From the NCBI GenBank assembly GCA_040751755.1, contig JBFMHC010000035.1, forward strand, positions 124,001-188,000: DNA of 64,000 nt, in the 5' to 3' direction. Every line of letters starts with the position of its first letter. The first letter of the stretch is position 1. This document shows positions 9,599 to 17,498 of this stretch, in pieces. The notes below the pieces were generated by a model that saw only the letters and a program-made list of their open reading frames with translations, searched no databases and was not told the origin of the DNA. Origin of the DNA: PFJX01 sp040751755 (lineage in GTDB: Bacteria; Pseudomonadota; Gammaproteobacteria; Burkholderiales; Thiobacillaceae). The translations under genes were made by a program, and so were the position numbers.

Positions 9599-9994
9599 AT
9601 GAGCATGAGTGATCCCATCGCCGATATGCTGACCCGCATCCGCAACGGTCAGATGACGGAAAAGTCCAGCGTGCGCATGCCTTCCTCCAAGCTGAAGAAG
9701 GCCATCGCCCAGGTGCTGCAGGACGAGGGCTATATCGAGGGCTTCGTCGTGCGTGAGAACGCCGGGCTGCCCGAGATGGAGGTGGCGCTGAAGTACTACG
9801 CCGGCCGTCCCGTGATCGAGAAGATCGAGCGTATCTCCAAGCCCGGTCTGCGTATTTACAAAGGCCGCGACGGCCTGCCCCGTGTGATGAACGGGCTGGG
9901 TGTCGCGATCGTCTCCACCTCCCAGGGTGTCATGACCGACCGCAAGGCGCGTGCCTTGGGCGTGGGTGGCGAGATCCTGTGCGTGGTTGCGTGA
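9599..9994 (+). CDS. rpsH: 30S ribosomal protein S8
   Basis: S8 (131 residues) binds the central domain of 16S rRNA and in enteric bacteria represses the spc operon. MSMSDPIADMLTRIRNGQ and the C-terminal STSQGVMTDRKARALGVGGEILC are canonical. A second ATG two codons in is possible, but the first matches relatives and follows GGGAGAA. Confidence 0.98.
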   Translation: MSMSDPIADMLTRIRNGQMTEKSSVRMPSSKLKKAIAQVLQDEGYIEGFVVRENAGLPEMEVALKYYAGRPVIEKIERISKPGLRIYKGRDGLPRVMNGLGVAIVSTSQGVMTDRKARALGVGGEILCVVA

Positions 9995-10003
9995 GGTTAA
10001 GAC

Positions 10004-10537
10004 ATGTCCCGCGTAGCGAAGAACCCCATTGCAGTGCCGGCCGGCGTGGAAGTGAGCGTGGCCGCCGGCTCGATTTCCGTCAAGGGCCCCATGGGTAGCC
10101 TGACCCAGGCCCTGTTGCCCAGCATCAGCGTCGAGTTCGCCGATGGCGCCATCAAGGTCAGCGCCAAGGATGATTCCCGCCTGTCGCATGCCATGTCCGG
10201 CACGACCCGCGCGCTGCTCGCCAACATGGTGCACGGCGTGTCCAAGGGCTTCGAGAAGAAGCTGACCCTGGTCGGCGTCGGCTACCGCGCGCAGGCGCAG
10301 GGCGACAAGCTCAACCTGTCCCTGGGCTTCTCCCACCCCGTCGAGCATGTCATGCCCGCCGGCATCAAGGTCGAGACCCCGTCGCAGACCGAAATCCTGA
10401 TCAAGGGCGTGGACAAGCAGTTGGTCGGCCAAGTGGCGGCCGACGTGCGCGCCTACCGCAAGCCCGAGCCGTACAAGGGCAAGGGCGTGCGCTATGTCAA
10501 CGAAGTCGTGGTCTTGAAAGAGACCAAGAAGAAATAA
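10004..10537 (+). CDS. rplF: 50S ribosomal protein L6
   Basis: L6 (177 residues) has two related RNA-binding domains near the factor-binding site. MSRVAKNPIAVPAGVEV opens the first. The second ends in the typical RKPEPYKGKGVRYVNEVVVLKETKKK. It follows rpsH by nine bases. Confidence 0.98.
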   Translation: MSRVAKNPIAVPAGVEVSVAAGSISVKGPMGSLTQALLPSISVEFADGAIKVSAKDDSRLSHAMSGTTRALLANMVHGVSKGFEKKLTLVGVGYRAQAQGDKLNLSLGFSHPVEHVMPAGIKVETPSQTEILIKGVDKQLVGQVAADVRAYRKPEPYKGKGVRYVNEVVVLKETKKK

Positions 10538-10552
10538 CCTGGAGCGATTGCA

Positions 10553-10906
10553 ATGGACAAGAAAATCCGTCGTCTGCGCAGGGCGCGCAAATCCCGCGCC
10601 AAAATCGCGGAACTCGGTGCGATTCGGCTTACCGTGCATCGCAGCAATTCCCACATTTCGGCGCAAGTTATCGATGCGACCGGCGGCCGTGTGGTTGCCG
10701 CGGCGTCCACCATGGAAAAGGCCGTGCGCGAGCAGGTCAAGAACGGTGGCAACGTCGAGGCTGCCAAGCTGATCGGCCAGCGCATCGCCGAGAAGGCCAA
10801 GCAGGCGGGTGTCGAGAGCGTCGCCTTCGACCGCTCCGGCTTTGCCTTCCATGGTCGCGTGAAGGCCTTGGCTGAGGCCGCGCGCGAGGCCGGTTTGCAG
10901 TTTTAA
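10553..10906 (+). CDS. rplR: 50S ribosomal protein L18
   Basis: L18 (117 residues) binds 5S rRNA with L5 in the central protuberance. The basic N-terminus MDKKIRRLRRARKSRAKI is the rRNA-binding tail. VAFDRSGFAFHGRVKALAEAAREAGLQF is the conserved C-terminus. GGAGCG precedes the start. Confidence 0.98.
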   Translation: MDKKIRRLRRARKSRAKIAELGAIRLTVHRSNSHISAQVIDATGGRVVAAASTMEKAVREQVKNGGNVEAAKLIGQRIAEKAKQAGVESVAFDRSGFAFHGRVKALAEAAREAGLQF

Positions 10907-10918
10907 GCGAGGAAGATC

Positions 10919-11431
10919 ATGGCTAAACCTGAACAACAGCAGGAAGAGCGCGGCGACGGCCTGAAGGAGAAGATGATCTCCGTCAACCGTGTGACCAAGG
11001 TGGTCAAGGGTGGCCGCATTCTCGGCTTCGCCGCCCTGACCGTGGTGGGCGACGACGACGGCGGTATCGGCATGGGCAAGGGCAAGTCCCGCGAAGTGCC
11101 GGTCGCCGTGACCAAGGCCATGGAAGAGGCGCGCCGCAAGATGATCAAGGTCCCGCTCAAGAACGGCACCTTCCATCACGCCGTGGTCGGCAAGCACGGT
11201 TCCTCCGTGGTGCTGATCCAGCCCGCCTCCGAAGGTACCGGCATCATCGCCGGTGGCGCCATGCGTGCCATCTTCGAGGTGATGGGTGTGCATAACGTGC
11301 TCGCCAAGTGCCTGGGTTCCACCAACCCCTACAACGTGGTTCGCGCGACCCTGAACGGCCTGTCGCAGATGATGACCCCCGCGGAAGTCGCCGCCAAGCG
11401 CGGCAAGACCGTGGCCGAGATCCTGGAGTAA
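10919..11431 (+). CDS. rpsE: 30S ribosomal protein S5
   Basis: S5 (170 residues) supports translational accuracy with S4. It has an N-terminal double-stranded RNA-binding fold (KMISVNRVTKVVKGGRILGF) and a C-terminal S5 domain with GGAMRAIFEVMGVHNVLAKCLGS. The VVGDDDGGIGMGKGKSREV loop, a site of spectinomycin resistance in other species, looks ordinary. Confidence 0.98.
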   Translation: MAKPEQQQEERGDGLKEKMISVNRVTKVVKGGRILGFAALTVVGDDDGGIGMGKGKSREVPVAVTKAMEEARRKMIKVPLKNGTFHHAVVGKHGSSVVLIQPASEGTGIIAGGAMRAIFEVMGVHNVLAKCLGSTNPYNVVRATLNGLSQMMTPAEVAAKRGKTVAEILE

Positions 11432-11434
11432 GCC

Positions 11435-11626
11435 ATGAGTGACGCCAAGTCCAAGGTCAAGGTGACCCTCGTGAAAAGCGTGATCGGCGCGCTCGAAAGC
11501 CACCGTGCCTGCGTGCGCGGCCTGGGCCTGAAGCGCATGCATCAGAGCCGTGTGTTGGAAGACACCCCGGCGGTGCGCGGCATGATCAATAAAGTGAACT
11601 ACTTGGTTAAGGCCGAGGTGGTCTGA
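11435..11626 (+). CDS. rpmD: 50S ribosomal protein L30
   Basis: L30 (63 residues) is a small 23S rRNA-binding protein found in many but not all bacteria. KVKVTLVKSVIGALESHRACVRGLGLKRMHQ is diagnostic. It lies three bases after rpsE, and its TGA stop overlaps the rplO ATG by one base, indicating coupled translation. Confidence 0.97.
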   Translation: MSDAKSKVKVTLVKSVIGALESHRACVRGLGLKRMHQSRVLEDTPAVRGMINKVNYLVKAEVV

Positions 11627-12066
11627 TGAAACTCAATACCATCAAGCCCGCGCAGGGCTCGACGCATTCCTCCAAGCGCCTCGGTCGTGGCATCGGCTCC
11701 GGCCTGGGCAAGACCGGTGGTCGTGGCCACAAGGGCCAGAAGTCCCGTGCCGGCGGTTTCCACAAGGTCGGCTTCGAGGGCGGCCAGATGCCCATGGCCC
11801 GTCGCCTGCCGAAACGCGGCTTCGTCTCCCTGGACCGCGACTTCAAGGTCGAAGTGCGCCTCTCCGATCTGAATGCCCTGCCGGTCGACGCCATCGATCT
11901 GCTGGTGCTCAAGCAGGCCGGCCTGGTGCCGCAACTGGCCATCTCCGCCAAGGTCATCCTGGCTGGTTCCGTTGACCGCGCCATCAAGGTCAGCGGTCTG
12001 GGCGTGACCAAGGGTGCCAAGGCGGCCATCGAAGCTGCCGGCGGCAGCGTCGAAGCGGCTGCCTGA
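11626..12066 (+). CDS. rplO: 50S ribosomal protein L15
   Basis: L15 (146 residues) is a late-assembly protein of the 50S subunit. MKLNTIKPAQGSTHSSKRLGRGIGSGLGKTGGRGHKGQKSR-type glycine- and arginine-rich sequence forms its extended N-terminus, followed by the folded C-terminal domain with VTKGAKAAIEAAGGSVE. It overlaps rpmD by one base and precedes secY. Confidence 0.98.
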   Translation: MKLNTIKPAQGSTHSSKRLGRGIGSGLGKTGGRGHKGQKSRAGGFHKVGFEGGQMPMARRLPKRGFVSLDRDFKVEVRLSDLNALPVDAIDLLVLKQAGLVPQLAISAKVILAGSVDRAIKVSGLGVTKGAKAAIEAAGGSVEAAA

Positions 12067-12090
12067 GTCGGCGCGGAAAGGGACTGAGAC

Positions 12091-13416
12091 TTGTCCGGCG
12101 CGGCTAACCTGCTCCAAATGTCCGGGAAGATGGGCGACCTCAAGCGTCGCCTCTGGTTCCTCCTGGGCGCCCTGGTCGTGTTCCGGATCGGTTCCTTCAT
12201 CCCCGTGCCGGGCATCGACCCGGTGATCCTGGAAGACCTGTTCAAGCAGCAGCAGGGTGGCATCCTGGGCATGTTCAACATGTTCTCGGGCGGCGCGCTG
12301 TCGCGTTTCTCCGTGTTCGCCCTCGGCATCATGCCGTACATCTCCGCCTCCATCATCATGCAGCTGCTGACCGTAGTGTCGCCGCAGCTCGAGGCGCTGA
12401 AGAAGGAAGGCGAGGCCGGGCGGCGCAAGATCACCCAGTACACGCGCTACGGCACCGTCGTGCTGGCGACCTTCCAGGCGATCGGAATTTCCATCGCCCT
12501 GGAGAGCCAGTCCGGGCTCGTGATCGATCCGGGTTTCATGTTCCGCATCACCGCAGTGTTCACGCTCGTCGCCGGCACCATGTTCCTGATGTGGCTGGGC
12601 GAGCAGATCACCGAGCGTGGTCTCGGCAACGGCATCTCCGTGATCATCTTCGCGGGTATCGCCGCGGGCCTGCCGCATGCCATCGGCGGGACCCTGGAAC
12701 TGACCCGCACCGGTGCCTTCTCCATCCCGCTCGTGCTGATGATCTTCGCCGGCGTCGTGCTGATCACCGCCCTGGTGGTGTTCGTGGAGCGCGGGCAGCG
12801 CAAGATCCTGGTCAACTACGCCAAGCGCCAGGTCGGCAACAAGGTCTATGGTGGCCAGAGCTCCCACCTGCCGCTGAAGCTGAACATGGCCGGCGTGATC
12901 CCGCCGATCTTCGCCAGCTCAATCATCCTCTTCCCGGCCACGCTTGCCGGCTGGTTTGGCAGCCATGAGACGATGTACTGGCTGAAGGACGTGTCCGCCG
13001 CCCTCTCCCCCGGGCAGCCCATCTACGTGATGCTCTACGCCCTGGCCATCATCTTCTTCTGCTTCTTCTACACCGCGCTTGTGTTCAATCCGCGCGAGAC
13101 CGCTGACAACCTGAAGAAGAGCGGCGCCTTCGTGCCGGGCTACCGTCCCGGCGAACAGACCGCGCGTTATATCGACAAGGTGCTGACGCGCCTGACGCTG
13201 GTCGGTGCCGTGTACATCACCTTCGTGTGTCTGATCCCCGAATTCCTGATTGTGAACTGGAACGTGCCGTTCTATTTTGGTGGCACCTCCCTGTTGATCA
13301 TCGTCGTCGTCGCGATGGACTTCATGGCGCAGGTTCAGGCCTACATCATGACCCACCAGTATGAATCCCTGCTCAAGAAGGCCAACTTCAAGGGCGGAAA
13401 CTTCATCTCCCGCTGA
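12091..13416 (+). CDS. secY: Protein translocase subunit SecY
   Basis: SecY (441 residues) forms the inner-membrane channel for Sec-dependent export. Ten hydrophobic segments can be traced, starting with LWFLLGALVVFRIGSF. The plug region GMFNMFSGGALSRFS and the cytosolic loops contacting SecA and ribosomes (KKEGEAGRRKITQYTRYG and ERGQRKILVNYAKRQVG) are intact. The start is a TTG with AAGGGA eight bases upstream; the first ATG, nine codons later, lacks a ribosome site and is less likely. Confidence 0.97.
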   Translation: MSGAANLLQMSGKMGDLKRRLWFLLGALVVFRIGSFIPVPGIDPVILEDLFKQQQGGILGMFNMFSGGALSRFSVFALGIMPYISASIIMQLLTVVSPQLEALKKEGEAGRRKITQYTRYGTVVLATFQAIGISIALESQSGLVIDPGFMFRITAVFTLVAGTMFLMWLGEQITERGLGNGISVIIFAGIAAGLPHAIGGTLELTRTGAFSIPLVLMIFAGVVLITALVVFVERGQRKILVNYAKRQVGNKVYGGQSSHLPLKLNMAGVIPPIFASSIILFPATLAGWFGSHETMYWLKDVSAALSPGQPIYVMLYALAIIFFCFFYTALVFNPRETADNLKKSGAFVPGYRPGEQTARYIDKVLTRLTLVGAVYITFVCLIPEFLIVNWNVPFYFGGTSLLIIVVVAMDFMAQVQAYIMTHQYESLLKKANFKGGNFISR

Positions 13417-13424
13417 GGCTGACG

Positions 13425-13643
13425 ATGGCGAAGGACGATGTCATTCAAATGCAGGGTGAGGTGGTCGAGAACCTTCCGAACGCCACCTTCCGTGTGAAGC
13501 TGGAGAACGGCCATGTCGTACTGGGACACATCTCCGGCAAGATGCGCATGCACTACATCCGCATCCTGCCCGGAGACAAGGTCACGGTCGAACTGACGCC
13601 CTACGACCTGTCCCGCGCGCGTATCGTCTACCGCGCTAAATGA
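13425..13643 (+). CDS. infA: Translation initiation factor IF-1
   Basis: IF-1 (72 residues) occupies the A site of the 30S subunit during initiation. The S1-type OB fold is complete: VIQMQGEVVENLPNATFRVKLENG, then GHISGKMRMHYIRILPGDKV. Its place between secY and rpmJ is characteristic of betaproteobacteria; gammaproteobacteria keep infA elsewhere. This is one of the best taxonomic clues in the window. Confidence 0.98.
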   Translation: MAKDDVIQMQGEVVENLPNATFRVKLENGHVVLGHISGKMRMHYIRILPGDKVTVELTPYDLSRARIVYRAK

Positions 13644-13665
13644 TTTTTGAGTAAAGGAGCCGAAC

Positions 13666-13779
13666 ATGCGTGTTCAAGCCTCTGTTAAGAAGATTTGCCG
13701 CAAGTGCAAGATCGTTCGCCGCAACGGTGTGGTGCGCGTGATCTGTTCCGAGGCACGTCACAAGCAACGTCAAGGCTGA
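13666..13779 (+). CDS. rpmJ: 50S ribosomal protein L36
   Basis: L36 is only 37 residues. The start MRVQASVKKICRKCKIVRRNG follows AAAGGAG. Zinc ligands Cys11, Cys14, Cys27 and His32 (CRKC ... C ... H) are all present, so this is the zinc-binding form. It closes the spc operon; a promoter for the alpha operon follows at once. Confidence 0.97.
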   Translation: MRVQASVKKICRKCKIVRRNGVVRVICSEARHKQRQG

Positions 13780-13785
13780 TAATGC

Positions 13786-13815
13786 TTGCCAAGTGGCAAG
13801 CGCTATCAATATAAT
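13786..13815 (+). promoter_or_regulatory. Alpha operon promoter upstream of rpsM
   Basis: TTGCCA (13786-13791) and a perfect TATAAT (13810-13815) are spaced by 18 bases, a strong sigma-70 promoter driving rpsM-rpsK-rpsD-rpoA-rplQ. The -35 overlaps a small inverted repeat (CTTGCC / GGCAAG, 13785-13800). The start codon of rpsM is about 30 bases downstream. Confidence 0.75.
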
Positions 13816-13845
13816 TTACAGTTTTCGTTTCCTGGGGGTTGGTTC

Positions 13846-14208
13846 ATGGCCCGGATTGCTGGGGTAAATATCCCAAACCATAAGCACGTCGAGATCGCGT
13901 TGACCGCGGTCTACGGCATTGGCCGCACGCGTGCGCGCCTTATCTGTCAAGAAGCTGGCGTGGATCCCACCGTCAAGATGAAGGATCTCTCCGACGCCGA
14001 CGTGGATAAGCTGCGCGACGGGGTGGGCAAGTTCGTGGTGGAGGGTGACCTCCGCCGTGAAGTCACCATGAACATCAAGCGTCTCATGGACATTGGCTGC
14101 TATCGCGGCACGCGTCATCGCCGCGGCCTGCCCGTGCGCGGTCAGCGGACCCGCACCAATGCCCGTACCCGCAAGGGCCCCCGTAAGCAGCAGCAGATCA
14201 AGAAGTAA
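13846..14208 (+). CDS. rpsM: 30S ribosomal protein S13
   Basis: S13 (120 residues) bridges the 30S head to the 50S and contacts P-site tRNA. The start MARIAGVNIPNHKHVEIALTAVYGIG fits the family and follows GGGGG; an open frame starting 20 codons earlier runs through the promoter and is rejected. The basic tail RTRTNARTRKGPRKQQQIKK is the tRNA-contacting extension. Confidence 0.98.
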   Translation: MARIAGVNIPNHKHVEIALTAVYGIGRTRARLICQEAGVDPTVKMKDLSDADVDKLRDGVGKFVVEGDLRREVTMNIKRLMDIGCYRGTRHRRGLPVRGQRTRTNARTRKGPRKQQQIKK

Positions 14209-14220
14209 CAGGATTACGAC

Positions 14221-14613
14221 ATGGCTAAGGCAACCGGCGCTCGCGTGCGCAAGAAGGTCAAGAAGAATGTGGCGGATGGCGTCGCCCATATCCACGCTTC
14301 CTTCAACAATACCATCGTGACCATCACCGACCGTCAGGGCAATGCCCTGGCCTGGGCGACTGCGGGTGGCGCGGGCTTCAAGGGCTCGCGCAAGAGCACC
14401 CCGTTCGCCGCGCAGGTGGCCGCCGAGAATGCCGGCAAGATGGCCCTGGAATACGGTGTCAAGAATCTGGAAGTGCGCATCAAGGGCCCCGGCCCCGGCC
14501 GCGACTCCACGGTGCGTGCCCTGAACGCCCTGGGTTACAAGATCACCAGTATTTCTGACGTGACGCCCATGCCGCACAACGGCTGCCGTCCGCCCAAGAA
14601 GCGCCGCATCTAA
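14221..14613 (+). CDS. rpsK: 30S ribosomal protein S11
   Basis: S11 (130 residues) lies on the platform near the E site. HIHASFNNTIVTITDRQGNALAW and IKGPGPGRDSTVRALNALGYKI are highly conserved. The C-terminus TPMPHNGCRPPKKRRI is canonical. It follows rpsM by 12 bases. Confidence 0.98.
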   Translation: MAKATGARVRKKVKKNVADGVAHIHASFNNTIVTITDRQGNALAWATAGGAGFKGSRKSTPFAAQVAAENAGKMALEYGVKNLEVRIKGPGPGRDSTVRALNALGYKITSISDVTPMPHNGCRPPKKRRI

Positions 14614-14624
14614 GGAGATCAAAC

Positions 14625-15251
14625 GTGGCTCGCAACCTTGACCCCAAATGCCGTCAGTGCCGTCGTGAAGGAGAGAAGCTGTTCCTGAAGGGCGAGAAAT
14701 GCATGTCTGACAAGTGCGCGATCGAGCGTCGCAATCAGGCTCCTGGCCAGCACGGCGCCAAGCAGGCACGCGTCTCCGACTACGGCACCCAGCTGCGTGA
14801 GAAGCAGAAGATCCGCCGCATCTACGGCGTGCTGGAGCGCCAGTTCCGCCTCACCTACAAGGAAGCCGATCGTCGCAAGGGCGTGACCGGCGAGAACCTG
14901 CTGCAGCTCCTGGAGGCGCGTCTTGACAGCGTCGCCTACCGCATGGGCTTCGGCGCCTCCCGCACCGAGGCCCGCCAGGTGGTCCGCCACAACGGCATCC
15001 TGGTGAACGGCAAGCGCGTCAACATCCCTTCCTATTCCGTCAAGCCCGGCGACGTGATCGAGGTGGCCGAGAAGGCCAAGTCGCATCTGCGCGTGAAGGC
15101 CGCCACCGAGGCCGCCACCGGCCGCGGCTACCCCGAGTGGGTCGAGGTCGACGCCAAGGCGCTCAAGGGCGTCTTCAAGGCGCTGCCGCAGCGTGCCGAA
15201 CTGCCCGCCACGATCAACGAACACTTGGTCATCGAACTGTATTCCAAGTAA
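14625..15251 (+). CDS. rpsD: 30S ribosomal protein S4 (zinc-binding type)
   Basis: S4 (208 residues) nucleates 30S assembly, controls accuracy with S5 and can act in antitermination. A GTG start is preceded by AAGGAG. The N-terminal domain carries four cysteines (CRQC at residues 9-12, then two more near residues 26 and 31), so it is the zinc-binding form rather than the cysteine-free E. coli form. The S4 RNA-binding domain (RLDSVAYRMGFGASRTEARQ) follows. In E. coli S4 represses the alpha operon; I did not recognise that pseudoknot here. Confidence 0.98.
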   Translation: MARNLDPKCRQCRREGEKLFLKGEKCMSDKCAIERRNQAPGQHGAKQARVSDYGTQLREKQKIRRIYGVLERQFRLTYKEADRRKGVTGENLLQLLEARLDSVAYRMGFGASRTEARQVVRHNGILVNGKRVNIPSYSVKPGDVIEVAEKAKSHLRVKAATEAATGRGYPEWVEVDAKALKGVFKALPQRAELPATINEHLVIELYSK

Positions 15252-15279
15252 TCGCCCGCCTCACTGAAGGAAGCAAACT

Positions 15280-16278
15280 ATGTCAAACACCGGTGAACTG
15301 CTGAAACCCCGCATCGTTGAGGTCAACAGCATTTCCCCCCGTCAGGCTCGCATCACCCTCGAGCCTTTCGAGCGTGGTTACGGCCATACGCTGGGCAATG
15401 CCCTGCGCCGCATCCTGCTTTCTTCCATGAAGGGCTATGCGCCGACCGAGGTCCGCATCGCGGGCGTGGTGCATGAGTATTCCGCCATGGACGGCGTGCA
15501 GGAGGACGTGGTCGACATCCTCCTGAACCTGAAGGGCCTGGCCGTCAAGCTGAACAACCGCGACGAGGCCCTGATCACCATCACCAAGAGCGGCGAGGGT
15601 TCCGTGACCGCCGCCGACATCCAGGCCGGCCACGACGTCGAGATCCTCAATCCCGATCACGTCATCGCCAACCTGACCAAGGGTGGCCAGCTGGAGATGG
15701 AGATCAAGGTCGAGAGCGGCCGCGGCTACGTTCCCGCGAGCAACCGCGCGCAGACCGACGAAAGCCGCCCGGTCGGCGTGATCATGGTCGATGCGCTGTA
15801 CAGCCCGGTCAAGAAGGTGAGCTTCAGCGTCGAGAGCGCGCGCGTCGAGCAGCGCACCGACATGGACAAGCTGATCTTCGAGATCGAGACCAACGGCGTG
15901 ATCGAACCCGCCGAGGCCGTGCGTACCGCAGCGCGCATCCTGATCGAGCAGCTGGCCTCCTTCGCCGACCTCAAGGGTGTCGCGCCGGTGGGCGAGCAGC
16001 CCTCCGCCGCCCGTGGGGCCGCCTCGCCGCAGGTCGACCCGATCCTGCTGCGCCCCGTGGATGAGCTCGAGCTGACCGTGCGCTCCGCCAACTGCCTCAA
16101 GGCCGAGAACATCTACTACATCGGCGATCTGATCCAGCGCACCGAGACCGAGTTGCTGAAAACCCCGAACCTGGGCCGCAAGTCCCTGAATGAGATTAAA
16201 GATGTGCTCGCCGCACGTGGCCTGACTCTCGGCATGAAGCTCGAGAACTGGCCGCCCGCCGGCTTGGACAAGCCTTGA
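15280..16278 (+). CDS. rpoA: DNA-directed RNA polymerase subunit alpha
   Basis: The alpha subunit (332 residues) dimerises to start RNA polymerase assembly and binds UP elements and activators. The N-terminal domain (about 1-230) shows FERGYGHTLGNALRRILLSSMKGYAPTEV. The C-terminal domain (about 250-325) includes VDELELTVRSANCLKAENIYYIGDL and RKSLNEIKDVLAARGLTLGM. It lies between rpsD and rplQ, the standard alpha operon order. Confidence 0.99.
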   Translation: MSNTGELLKPRIVEVNSISPRQARITLEPFERGYGHTLGNALRRILLSSMKGYAPTEVRIAGVVHEYSAMDGVQEDVVDILLNLKGLAVKLNNRDEALITITKSGEGSVTAADIQAGHDVEILNPDHVIANLTKGGQLEMEIKVESGRGYVPASNRAQTDESRPVGVIMVDALYSPVKKVSFSVESARVEQRTDMDKLIFEIETNGVIEPAEAVRTAARILIEQLASFADLKGVAPVGEQPSAARGAASPQVDPILLRPVDELELTVRSANCLKAENIYYIGDLIQRTETELLKTPNLGRKSLNEIKDVLAARGLTLGMKLENWPPAGLDKP

Positions 16279-16293
16279 TGAAGAGGTAGAAAA

Positions 16294-16683
16294 ATGCGTC
16301 ACCGTCTGTCCCACCGCAAACTCAACCGCACCAGCAGCCACCGTGCTGCGCTGCTGCGCAACCTGTCGAACGCCCTGCTGAAGCACGAGGCGATCAAGAC
16401 CACCCTGCCCAAGGCCAAGGAACTGCGCAAGGTCGTCGAGCCCCTGATCACCCTGGGCAAGAAGCCGACCCTGGCGAACCGCCGCCTGGCCTTCTCCCGC
16501 CTGCGCGACCGCGACATGGTGGTGAAGCTGTTCGACGACCTGGGCCCCCGCTTCATGAGTCGCCCCGGTGGCTATGTGCGCATCCTCAAGTTCGGCTTCC
16601 GCCAGGGCGACAACGCCCCCATGGCCTACGTCGAACTGGTGGACCGCGCCGATACCGGTGCCGAGGCCCCGACCGCCGAGTAA
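16294..16683 (+). CDS. rplQ: 50S ribosomal protein L17
   Basis: L17 (129 residues) sits near the tunnel exit. MRHRLSHRKLNRTSSHRAALLRNLSNALLKHE is diagnostic, and GGYVRILKFGFRQGDNAPMAYVELV closes the folded part. It is the last gene of the alpha operon and is followed by a strong terminator. Confidence 0.98.
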   Translation: MRHRLSHRKLNRTSSHRAALLRNLSNALLKHEAIKTTLPKAKELRKVVEPLITLGKKPTLANRRLAFSRLRDRDMVVKLFDDLGPRFMSRPGGYVRILKFGFRQGDNAPMAYVELVDRADTGAEAPTAE

Positions 16684-16704
16684 GCGGATCGCAAGCACCA
16701 AAAG

Positions 16705-16729
16705 AAAGCCGGCGCGAGCCGGCTTTTTT
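16705..16729 (+). terminator. Terminator of the alpha operon
   Basis: A 9-bp stem (AAAGCCGGC / GCCGGCTTT) with a GCGA tetraloop is followed by an uninterrupted T run. This is a textbook intrinsic terminator that ends the ribosomal supercluster 22 bases after rplQ. Confidence 0.92.
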
Positions 16730-16748
16730 CTTTGCGGGAGGAAAGACC

Positions 16749-17498
16749 ATGCTCGTCTTGTTTACGGATTACGGCCTGCGTGACCCTTACGTCGGCCAAC
16801 TCAAGGCCGTGCTCGCCGGCAGCGCCCCTGGCGTGCCGGTGGTCGATCTGCTGCATGAGGTGCCGGCGTTCAACGCGCATGCCGGGGCTCACCTCCTCGA
16901 TGCCCTGGCCCAGGGCTTCCCCGATGGCAGCGTCTTTCTCTGCGTCGTCGACCCGGGGGTCGGCGGCCCGCGGGAGACGGCGGTGCTCGAGGCGGACGGG
17001 CGCTGGTTCGTCGGTCCGGACAACGGCCTGCTCTCGGTTGCCGCCGCACGCGCGCGGCGGGTGCGGACCTGGCGCATCGCGTGGCGCCCAGCGGGGCTGA
17101 GCGCCACCTTCCACGGCCGCGACCTGTTTGCGCCGATCGCTGCCGAGATCGCTGCCGGACGTTTTCCGGAGGACCGCCTGCAGCCGGTGGAGGGCCTGGA
17201 GGTGCGCTTCGATGCCGCCGAACTGCCGCGGGTCATCTACATCGACCACTTCGGAAATGCCTGGACCGGGCTGCGTGGCGGCCTGGTGGAGACCTCGCAG
17301 GTCCTGGAGGTGAAGGGCCAGGCTATCGCCTGGCGGGCAACCTTCTGCGAGGCGGGCAAGGGCGAGCCGTTCTGGTACGTCAACAGCGTCGGCCTGGTGG
17401 AGATCGCCGCCAACCGCGCCAACGCTGCCGAACGCCTGGGCCTCGTGCCGGGCGATCTGGTCAGGCTAGCAGGATCGCCCGAAAGTCGTTTGCATTAG
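16749..17498 (+). CDS. S-adenosyl-L-methionine hydrolase (DUF62 / SAM hydroxide adenosyltransferase family)
   Basis: The 249-residue protein matches the DUF62 family, which splits S-adenosylmethionine into adenosine and methionine using water (close relatives are fluorinases and chlorinases). The motifs are FTDYGLRDPYVGQLKAV at the N-terminus, VVDPGVGG, PDNGLLS, TFHGRDLFAP and YIDHFGNAWT. The last part forms the C-terminal barrel. No feature suggests halogenase activity. GGAGG precedes the ATG. It converges with the glycerate kinase gene, and the 3' ends overlap by 38 bases. Confidence 0.88.
   Translation: MLVLFTDYGLRDPYVGQLKAVLAGSAPGVPVVDLLHEVPAFNAHAGAHLLDALAQGFPDGSVFLCVVDPGVGGPRETAVLEADGRWFVGPDNGLLSVAAARARRVRTWRIAWRPAGLSATFHGRDLFAPIAAEIAAGRFPEDRLQPVEGLEVRFDAAELPRVIYIDHFGNAWTGLRGGLVETSQVLEVKGQAIAWRATFCEAGKGEPFWYVNSVGLVEIAANRANAAERLGLVPGDLVRLAGSPESRLH

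Noticed and set aside
9263..11542. A 759-codon open frame antisense to rpsN through rpmD
   Set aside because: It mirrors codon bias of the ribosomal genes on the other strand and has no recognisable domain.
16749..17498. Fluorinase or chlorinase
   Set aside because: The sequence fits the common SAM hydrolase branch, and I see no extended halide-site loop typical of fluorinase.
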